Of a DNA stretch of 24,905 nucleotides, positions 7,346-13,870 are shown piece by piece (within the stretch, counting starts at the first letter, position 1; each line of letters begins with the position of its first letter). Source of the DNA: Calditrichaeota bacterium AABM5.125.24 (GTDB lineage: Bacteria; Electryoneota; AABM5-125-24; Hatepunaeales; Hatepunaeaceae); NCBI GenBank assembly GCA_002127415.1, contig MWJR01000128.1:1-24905 (forward strand), in the 5' to 3' direction. The translations under genes and the position numbers were made by a program. Below the pieces are notes generated by a model, which saw only the letters and a list, made by a program, of their open reading frames with translations, did no database searches and was not told the origin of the DNA.

Positions 7346-8496
7346 GGCTCGCCATCGTGGCTCCGGGGCACCCTTACCGGGGTGGGATAGCGCACTTCGG
7401 GGTCCGGCTGGCGCAGGAGCTCGCAGACCAACCGGCAGGTCATCACTGCCTGTATATTAACTTCACACGCCTTTATCCCAACCGGCTGTTTCCGGGTAAA
7501 ACCCAGTTCGACGACAGCGCCGCACCGGTCGGGTTCACTTCTGAAAGACTAATCGATTCGATCCAGCCTCTGAGTTGGCGCAGAGCCGGCCGCAGGATCA
7601 GGGAGTGGGGGGCTGAGGCGATACTGTTTCACTGGTGGCATCCGTTATTCGGGCCATGTTATCGCGGCATATCGGCCGCCGTTGGGAAGAGCGTAATTAA
7701 GGTCGCAATCTGCCACAACGTCGCCCCGCATGAGAAAGGGAGGCCCCGGCGCAGCGCGGCTCGCTACGGGTTGAGGAAGATGGACGGCTTTGTGCTGCAC
7801 GCCCGCAGCGAGATCAACGAAATCGAAGGCCTGCTGCCCGGAAGCACCTTTGTAACACTGTTCCATCCCATCTACGACATCTTTCCCGGAGAGGATGTTC
7901 CCGGGGAGGAGGCTCGAAGACGCCTGAATCTGAACCCGGAGGATAAGGTGGTGCTTTACTTCGGGATTATCAGGCCGTATAAGGGGGTTGAGACACTTCT
8001 GGAGGCGGCCGGGCAACTGTCCGATATGGACAACCTTAAGCTGCTTGTGGTGGGCGAAATCTATAAGGGGAGCGACCGGATTTACCGATTAGTGCAGTCG
8101 TTACCCGGCAGACAAGTAAGGCTGGTCAATCGTTACATTCCCAACGAAGAGGTGGCTCTGTGGTTCAGGGCATCGGACATCGTGGCGCTGCCCTACCTGT
8201 CCGCCACCCAGAGCGGTATTGTTCCCATCGCCTATCGCTGCCTGAGACCGGTTATCGTTACCCGGGTGGGAGGACTACCGGATGTGGTCGAGCACGAGGT
8301 GAGTGGATACCTGGTCGAACCGGGCGATCCTGACGATCTGGCCCGAGCTGTCCGAAAGCACTTCCTGGAGCGTGGCAATCCCGATATGTCATCCGGGATA
8401 GAGGCTGTCTGCAAGCGATTGAGCTGGGAGCGATACGCCCGGGAGCTGGAGAAATTCATACGCAGGCTGCAGGCGGGAGGGGATGGACCGGGATAG
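7342..8496 (+). CDS. Glycosyltransferase family 4 (GT-B)
   Basis: 384-residue two-domain GT-B enzyme. The N-terminal acceptor domain opens with IVAPGHPYRGGIAHF (5-19), with the glycine-rich loop of GT4 enzymes. The C-terminal GT1-type domain has FGIIRPYKGVETLLEA (207-222), a KLLVVGE strand, SATQSGIVPIAY (287-298) where the donor-binding E-x7-E region lies, and a GGLPDVVEHEVSGYLVEPGD run (310-329). The retaining GT4 family uses a nucleotide sugar; the substrate is unknown. The same frame is open upstream to 6757, but that part shadows the previous gene and carries no homology signal, so ATG 7342 (overlapping the previous stop, preceded by a purine run) is chosen. The 3' end overlaps the next gene by 14 bp. 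Confidence 0.9.
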   Translation: MRLAIVAPGHPYRGGIAHFGVRLAQELADQPAGHHCLYINFTRLYPNRLFPGKTQFDDSAAPVGFTSERLIDSIQPLSWRRAGRRIREWGAEAILFHWWHPLFGPCYRGISAAVGKSVIKVAICHNVAPHEKGRPRRSAARYGLRKMDGFVLHARSEINEIEGLLPGSTFVTLFHPIYDIFPGEDVPGEEARRRLNLNPEDKVVLYFGIIRPYKGVETLLEAAGQLSDMDNLKLLVVGEIYKGSDRIYRLVQSLPGRQVRLVNRYIPNEEVALWFRASDIVALPYLSATQSGIVPIAYRCLRPVIVTRVGGLPDVVEHEVSGYLVEPGDPDDLARAVRKHFLERGNPDMSSGIEAVCKRLSWERYARELEKFIRRLQAGGDGPG

Positions 8497-9400
8497 ATCG
8501 AAAGTGGCGGCGGTGGTTGTCAACTGGAACCGCTGCGAACTGCTACTGGAGGCGGTCGGCTCGCTTGCCGCTTCCAACTGGCCCAACCTGCGGGTTATAG
8601 TAGTTGATAACGGCTCCACCGATGGTTCGGCAGAAGCCATAGCTGAGCGATACCCGGATGCGGTTGTTCTTAGAAACTGCAGTAACCTCGGCTTTGCAGT
8701 CGGGTCCGGTCAGGGGCTCGACGAGGCTCTGAAGGATGGAGGCGACTACATTTTTTTCCTGAATAATGACGCCACGGTTGAACCGGATGCAGTGCTTGAG
8801 CTGGTGGGGCTTTTCGAGTCGCATCCTCGAGCGGGTGCTGCAGCGCCATATATCCTTTACCACAACCGGAGGGACAGAATATGGTATGGGGGGGGAATTG
8901 TAGCTTTGTGGCGGGGCTGGATCGGCCATCGCCATCTGCGCCACCGCTTCCGACAGGACAAACACCAACCGGCGTTGACCGGTTACATCACCGGATGCGC
9001 CTTTATGGCACGGGCCGGAGCGCTTAAGGAGGTCGGCGGTTTCGATACCGGTTACGGGCTCTATTCCGAGGACGTGGATCTGAGCCTGAGGCTGCAGCGG
9101 GCCGGGTGGGAGCTGTGGGTCACCCCGAAAGCTGTGACCTATCACCGGGTATCGGTCACCGCCGGGGGCGAGCTTTCCCCCTTCAAAGCCTTTCACCGCG
9201 GACGCAGCAACGCCCTCCTCGTCCGGCGCTACACTCCTGTCTGGGCCTGGCCGACACTGATTATCGGAGGAGTTATCGGCGGCATAGCGCTGACGGTCAG
9301 ATTGCTCCCTGCAGGACGCATTGGGACTGCTTGCGCCCTGTGGCAGGGTATCATTTCTGGACTGGCAGGGGGGAGGATTCCGGATAGATACTCTCTTTAG
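8483..9400 (+). CDS. Glycosyltransferase family 2, rhamnosyltransferase-like
   Basis: 305-residue inverting GT2 enzyme of the WbbL/RfbF-like branch. VVNWNRCELLLEAV (12-25), VDNGSTDGS (41-49), and the DXD-equivalent LNNDATVEPD (93-102) are present, as are the acceptor-side TGYITGCAFMARAGALKEVG and the SEDVDLSLRLQRAGW motif. A hydrophobic segment at about 252-274 could anchor the C-terminus to the membrane. It probably adds a sugar to a lipid-linked oligosaccharide started by the GT2/GT4 pair upstream; this is context inference. The ATG at 8483 follows GGGAGGGG and lies inside the end of the previous gene. About 60 bp without a recognised feature separate it from the transporter gene. Confidence 0.88.
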   Translation: MDRDRSKVAAVVVNWNRCELLLEAVGSLAASNWPNLRVIVVDNGSTDGSAEAIAERYPDAVVLRNCSNLGFAVGSGQGLDEALKDGGDYIFFLNNDATVEPDAVLELVGLFESHPRAGAAAPYILYHNRRDRIWYGGGIVALWRGWIGHRHLRHRFRQDKHQPALTGYITGCAFMARAGALKEVGGFDTGYGLYSEDVDLSLRLQRAGWELWVTPKAVTYHRVSVTAGGELSPFKAFHRGRSNALLVRRYTPVWAWPTLIIGGVIGGIALTVRLLPAGRIGTACALWQGIISGLAGGRIPDRYSL

Positions 9401-9460
9401 TATGTTAGCCTCTGTGGTCCCCGTTCAGCGGGGCATCATAACTCAGCGCAGCACCTATCT

Positions 9461-10831
9461 GTGTCCCGTGTGTCAACAGTGATCGACCAATTCAGAGCCG
9501 GGGACATATCCCACTCTACAGCTTCACACCATGGCCGACAGGAATGTCGGTCCTCCCCAGGGCCTCCGGAAGTATCAGGTAAGCCTGAGGGCAACCGGAG
9601 TTCATACCTTCTTGGCATCGTCAACGGGGTTCTGTTCCGGATGGCCCAGGCGCTGACCGGGCCCGCTACCGTTCTGCCGCTGCTTCTTGTTACCCTGACA
9701 GATAAAGGCTGGTTGGTGGGAATTGGGTCATCGATGTATATGGCGGGCTGGTTTCTGCCTCAGATCTTTGGAGCTCGGATCATCTCAAGGCGGACCTACC
9801 GGCTGCCCTGGTATCGGTTAATGGGTCTGTTCAGAACGCTCTGTATGGGGGGGATGGCGCTGTTCACCCTGACTATGGGCGGTGATCATTCCGACTGGTT
9901 GCTGGTCGGGTTCCTTCTGATGATAACATGTTATGCGGTCTCGGGTGGCCTGGCAGGGGTAGCGTTTCTGGATATTGTGGGCAAGGACGTTCCTGCGGTG
10001 GCCAGGGGTGGTGTTCACGGGCGCGGGAGCTTCTTCGGATGGCGGATATCCCTGGGCGGCGTGATGGCGATTGCGGTCGGCTTTCTGGTGGTCAATCCGG
10101 TCCTGGCCGGGGTAGAATACCCGGACAACTTCGCCACACTGTTCGGCCTGGCCACTCTGACGGTTGCTGCCGGTGTATTGGTATTCAGCCTGGTGCGGGA
10201 ATCACCGTCGGTTCCTTTCACCGGCTATACCGGACTGCGGGAGCATCTGCGTGAAAGCTTCCGACTCGTGGTTACCGACCGGCCGTTTCGCCGCTACTTC
10301 ATCCTGCGGAATCTGACTACCCTCTGGACTCTGGGGACGCCGTTCTATATCCTGTTTGCCAGAAGCCGTTTCGATCTGACCCCATTCTGGGTGGGGGCTT
10401 TTCTGGCCTCGCGTTCTGCAGGTGAGATGTGTTTCAACCTCCTCTGGGCATATCTTTCCGACCGAGGCCGCAACAGGTTGGTGCTCAGGGGAGCAGCTCT
10501 GCTGACGTTGGCAACGCCGCTGGCAGCTTTTGCACAGCTCATCTGGGGGTTGCCGGAGCCGTTATATGCTCTGGTTTTCTTCACGGCAGGGGGAGCGGTG
10601 TCCGGCATGATGCTCGGTGGCAGCAACTACCTCCTTCAGCACGCACCCGCAAATAAGCGACCACTCTACATCGGTGTTATGAACAGCACCCTCGGCGTCA
10701 CGATGTTGTCGGCGGGGGTGGGCGGTCTGGTGGTCGATCACTTCGGCTTCCCGGTTCTATTCGGAATAGTCACTGTAATCGCCGTAATCTCCATAGTAAG
10801 CGCATCCCGCCTCGACAGAGCGGGGGGGTGA
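9461..10831 (+). CDS. Major facilitator superfamily transporter
   Basis: Integral membrane protein with about twelve hydrophobic helices in two halves. Helix 1 begins around residue 47 (SYLLGIVNGVLFRMAQ). The A-like loop between helices 2 and 3 is ISRRTYRLPWYRLMG, and a longer cytoplasmic loop in the middle (RESPSVPFTGYTGLREHLRESF) separates the halves. The substrate is unknown; its position after three glycosyltransferases allows an export role, but this is weak inference. The start is uncertain: in-frame GTG codons at 9461, 9470 and 9479 are the only classical starts before helix 1, none with a Shine-Dalgarno sequence. The resulting tail of about 45 residues contains a REP-like palindrome read in frame (HHGRQECRSS). 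The next ATG (near 9641) would remove much of helix 1. Confidence 0.8.
   Translation: MSRVSTVIDQFRAGDISHSTASHHGRQECRSSPGPPEVSGKPEGNRSSYLLGIVNGVLFRMAQALTGPATVLPLLLVTLTDKGWLVGIGSSMYMAGWFLPQIFGARIISRRTYRLPWYRLMGLFRTLCMGGMALFTLTMGGDHSDWLLVGFLLMITCYAVSGGLAGVAFLDIVGKDVPAVARGGVHGRGSFFGWRISLGGVMAIAVGFLVVNPVLAGVEYPDNFATLFGLATLTVAAGVLVFSLVRESPSVPFTGYTGLREHLRESFRLVVTDRPFRRYFILRNLTTLWTLGTPFYILFARSRFDLTPFWVGAFLASRSAGEMCFNLLWAYLSDRGRNRLVLRGAALLTLATPLAAFAQLIWGLPEPLYALVFFTAGGAVSGMMLGGSNYLLQHAPANKRPLYIGVMNSTLGVTMLSAGVGGLVVDHFGFPVLFGIVTVIAVISIVSASRLDRAGG
9533..9552 (-). repeat. REP-like palindrome, family A, inside a coding region
   Basis: GGCCGACA (9533-9540), loop GGAA, then TGTCGGTC (9545-9552): an 8-bp stem with one G-T wobble. 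The reverse complement, GACCGACATTCCTGTCGGCC, matches the element at 13796-13815 at all but one position, and flanking bases (GGGAGG on one side) also agree. It lies in the probable N-terminal coding region of the MFS gene. Confidence 0.75.
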
Positions 10832-11047
10832 CCAGTAGTTTGGAGTTGATGCCATATTGCCTCCCTCCGGGCGGATATAAGTATCCACCTTATATATTAA
10901 CAGGTTAGACTTCCCCGTCGGATGCGTCGAGCCCTTGTTTTTTACATATAATGGAAGTATATTAGATTGTAGTTCAGCTTTCCCCCTTCAGGATTGTCAT
11001 ACTGACAGCTGATAGCTGGCCGCTGAAGGCTCAATGATGAGGTTACT
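10832..11047. other. Intergenic region upstream of the first subtilase
   Basis: A 216-bp AT-rich gap without a gene. It holds a 7-bp inverted repeat, ATATAAG (10875-10881) and CTTATAT (10889-10895), an exact -10-like TATAAT at 10947-10952 after a T-run, with no convincing -35 at 16-18 bp, and a heptamer array (separate entry). A promoter for the protease genes is likely here, but only its -10 can be pointed to. Confidence 0.4.
11000..11034 (+). repeat. Degenerate 7-bp tandem array upstream of the first subtilase
   Basis: Five heptamers: TACTGAC, AGCTGAT, AGCTGGC, CGCTGAA, GGCTCAA; consensus NGCTGAN, the same family as the array at 3069-3103. It ends 13 bp before the ATG at 11048. Confidence 0.75.
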
Positions 11048-13681
11048 ATGAAACCCGCAACTCGCATCCTGTTTGCCGTTCTTATCACCCTTTTTATCGC
11101 CGCAGGCACAAACGCCTCGGAGCTTCCTTGGGAGAGCGAGGTCAGGCCCGGTATTATTGTCTTCAAGGTCACCTCTGAATTCCAGGTGGATCTTCCTGTG
11201 GAAGACGCTTCCAGGTTCGGTGTGTCGCACATCGACCGGTTTATGGACGAGGTATCCGCCGAGAAGGTCGAGCGGACCTTCCCTCACTGCTTTCCACCCA
11301 AGCCTGGCGGGACCGATCTGACCAGCATCTATACGCTTTACTTCCCGGCTTCACTTTCGCCCTATGATGTCGCCCGCGATATGTCGAAGCTCCCTGGGAT
11401 CGAGTTCGCCGAACCGCGCTATATCGACAGGCTGTTTCTCGATCACGACGATCCACTTCGCTATCGTCAGTATGGGCTCGACAAGTGTCAGGCCAACGAA
11501 GCTCACGATATATCGACCGGCAACCGGAGTGTGCCGGTGGCCATCATCGACTCGGGTGTGGACCAGGACCACGAAGACCTGCTGGGTAACCGCTGGGTCA
11601 ATCCCGGTGAAGACCTGAACGGCGACGGCGTAATCCAGAACGATGAACGCAACGACAGAGATGACGATGACAACGGTAAACGTGATGACTTCTATGGCTG
11701 GGATTTTGTGGACGGAGATAACAATCCGGATGATGGATACGGTCACGGCACCCACTGCGCAGGTATTGCATCGGCCGTGACCAATAACCGAAGAGGTGTG
11801 GCAAGCGTCGGTTACAGCTGCGGGATTATGGGGGTTCGCGCTGGCTCAGGAGGGTATGTCACTCACGGCTACGAAGGTATTCAATACGCGGCGCGCACAG
11901 GCGCCAAGGTTATAAGCTGTTCCTGGGGTGGTTCTCAGTATCATGATATGGGACAGCAGGTCGTTAATTATGCTTACGAACATGATGCGATGATGGTTTG
12001 TGCCGCCGGGAACAACTATAATGACAGAATAACATACCCGGCCGGTTATGATCATGTAGTAGCCGTCGCCGCAACTGATCGTGATGACAGGAAACCCAAC
12101 TTCTCATGCTACGGTGACTGGGTCGATATAGCAGCTCCCGGTGTAGCGATTCATAGCACCATTCCGGGCAACCGTTATACCGACCTCTCCGGAACCTCGA
12201 TGTCCTGTCCGTTCGCTGCCTCGGTGGCGATCCTGATCCGGGCCACTTTCCCCGGTCTCTCCGTCGATGAGGCTGTGGAGCTTCTCCTTGACGGTGCTGA
12301 CGACATTGGCGACGACCGGCTCGGCGCGGGCAGAATCAACGCCTACGAGTCGCTGCTGCTCGGGGCCAGACCGCGGCTTATGATTGAAGATCTGGACATA
12401 GTCTTCGACGACAACCAAAACGGTCAGATGGATCCCGGTGAATTGGTCAACCTCGCCGTCACCGTCAGCAATGACGAAAACGGTGTGGTTACCGAGGAGC
12501 TTAGTGTGGTGCTAAGCGCGGAAGACGTCTCTATAATCTTCCAGATCAACGAAGTCGATTTCCCGAACCTGGAACCCGGTGAAAGCTTCACCAACCGGGA
12601 TGACCCATTCATTTTTGAGGTGGCCGAAGATGCCATCCCGCACACTGTCCGTATGAAGATAATCGTGAATGCCGAGCCTCAGGGGCTAACACTCGAGAGG
12701 GACTTCGAGATACTCGTGGGACATCCGGATATACTCATCGTGGATGACGATGACGGCGAGGATTTCGAAAGCTGGTATTACACCTCGGTTGAGCAGATGG
12801 GAATGGGCTGGGCTCATTGGGATGTGGCCAAAGACTATTCGCCGGACGCTGGTTTGATGAGCGACCACGAGATGGTCATCTGGGTCACCGGTAACGCCGA
12901 CCCACCTCTGGACGAGCTCGACCGGTGGCAGCTCGAAGCCGCCTTAGGTTCCGAACGCAGGAGCGCCAACATCCTTCTCATAGGCAAAAGGATCGGCGAC
13001 TACGAGGAGAACCGGGGGCTGCTGAGCGAATATTTTGGAGCCCAGCATATGGAAGATGATGTTGACGTGCTTACGGTTGAGGGGCTGTCCGGCAACCGCC
13101 CAATTGCCGAGGATGTGCAGATGCTCCTCACGGGAGTGGGCGGTGCTCGGAACGGACAGATTTCACCCTCCACAATGGCGCCGGTGAGGGGAGCCGACAG
13201 CCTGGTTACCTATTATAGCGGGAGGAATATGGTCGGGTTGGCCGGTGTATATTATATCAGCCAGATCAATGATTCGAGAACCGTCTACCTCGGCTTCTCC
13301 TTTGAATCGGTCAGCGGACGGGCGGAAACAACCCCCCGTCACGAGGTGTTGCGCCAGCTCTACGACTGGTTCACCGGCGAACAGGATGCGCTGCTGCCCG
13401 ATGTATCACCGCCGAACAGTTATGCGCTCGATCCGGCCTATCCCAACCCGTTCAACGGTGTGATTTCTGTTAACTACAGCCTGCCGAACCGGACGGATTA
13501 CAGGTTGGCTGTCACGGACGCTCTCGGCCGGGATGTCGTTCTGTTGGGTTCGGGAGCTGCGTCGGCCGGAAGTTACATCGCCGTTTGGGACGCCACAGCA
13601 TTTCCTTCAGGTGTGTATTTCCTCCGATTGACCGCACCTGGACTGACACCTGTTCAACGACAGTTGACATTGATTAAATAG
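11048..13681 (+). CDS. Secreted subtilisin-like serine protease (S8) with C-terminal sorting-type domain
   Basis: 877-residue exported protease. A signal peptide occupies residues 1-24 (hydrophobic core FAVLITLFIAAG, cleavage near TNAS). A propeptide-like region spans about 30-135. The catalytic domain has Asp168 (VAIIDSGVD), His233 (GYGHGTHCAG), the oxyanion Asn322 (CAAGNN) and Ser384 (SGTSMSCPFA), so the triad is complete. An acidic insert at 189-214 (DLNGDGVIQNDE then NDRDDDDNGKRDD) between Asp and His looks like calcium loops. After about residue 440 come an Ig/CARDB-like stretch opening with DDNQNGQMDPGE and a mixed domain. From about 795 a FlgD-Ig/type IX-like end carries YPNPFNG. The ATG follows GAGG at 11039-11042. 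Likely processed at the C-terminus on export; that secretion route is inference. Confidence 0.92.
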   Translation: MKPATRILFAVLITLFIAAGTNASELPWESEVRPGIIVFKVTSEFQVDLPVEDASRFGVSHIDRFMDEVSAEKVERTFPHCFPPKPGGTDLTSIYTLYFPASLSPYDVARDMSKLPGIEFAEPRYIDRLFLDHDDPLRYRQYGLDKCQANEAHDISTGNRSVPVAIIDSGVDQDHEDLLGNRWVNPGEDLNGDGVIQNDERNDRDDDDNGKRDDFYGWDFVDGDNNPDDGYGHGTHCAGIASAVTNNRRGVASVGYSCGIMGVRAGSGGYVTHGYEGIQYAARTGAKVISCSWGGSQYHDMGQQVVNYAYEHDAMMVCAAGNNYNDRITYPAGYDHVVAVAATDRDDRKPNFSCYGDWVDIAAPGVAIHSTIPGNRYTDLSGTSMSCPFAASVAILIRATFPGLSVDEAVELLLDGADDIGDDRLGAGRINAYESLLLGARPRLMIEDLDIVFDDNQNGQMDPGELVNLAVTVSNDENGVVTEELSVVLSAEDVSIIFQINEVDFPNLEPGESFTNRDDPFIFEVAEDAIPHTVRMKIIVNAEPQGLTLERDFEILVGHPDILIVDDDDGEDFESWYYTSVEQMGMGWAHWDVAKDYSPDAGLMSDHEMVIWVTGNADPPLDELDRWQLEAALGSERRSANILLIGKRIGDYEENRGLLSEYFGAQHMEDDVDVLTVEGLSGNRPIAEDVQMLLTGVGGARNGQISPSTMAPVRGADSLVTYYSGRNMVGLAGVYYISQINDSRTVYLGFSFESVSGRAETTPRHEVLRQLYDWFTGEQDALLPDVSPPNSYALDPAYPNPFNGVISVNYSLPNRTDYRLAVTDALGRDVVLLGSGAASAGSYIAVWDATAFPSGVYFLRLTAPGLTPVQRQLTLIK

Positions 13682-13870
13682 TCCTCCGTCTTCACAAAAA
13701 GTGTGAATTGTAGATTTGCTTTGCCCGCAGGCGGGGATCCGTCCGCGGGCAAACCTGTTTATGGAGGTCGAACCACCACTTCGTCTATATGGGAGGGCCG
13801 ACATTCCTGTCGGCCAGCACGGACAACTGTCCGTGCTACCAGATATATAACAGCACACCCGGGATTGAAC
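13682..13870. repeat. Palindrome-rich gap between the two subtilases
   Basis: Three palindromic structures are packed here: TTCACA/TGTGAA (13691-13696, 13702-13707); TTTGCCCGC/GCGGGCAAA (13720-13728, 13745-13753) around a GGATCC-centred loop; and the family-A element at 13796-13837. An open frame runs through the gap into the next gene, but its translation (GRHSCRPA-type residues) is only palindrome sequence. No T-run follows any hairpin, so a terminator is not claimed. Confidence 0.7.
13796..13837 (+). repeat. REP-like double palindrome, family A
   Basis: Hairpin 1 is GGCCGACA (13796-13803), loop TTCC, TGTCGGCC (13808-13815), perfect over 8 bp. Directly adjacent, hairpin 2 is AGCACGGACA (13816-13825) and TGTCCGTGCT (13828-13837), perfect over 10 bp. 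Hairpin 1 recurs inverted at 9533-9552. Confidence 0.8.

Noticed and set aside
13703..13870. Longer N-terminus for the second subtilase
   Set aside because: The added residues are the translation of palindromes (GRHSCRPA-type), and a signal peptide starts at 13871.
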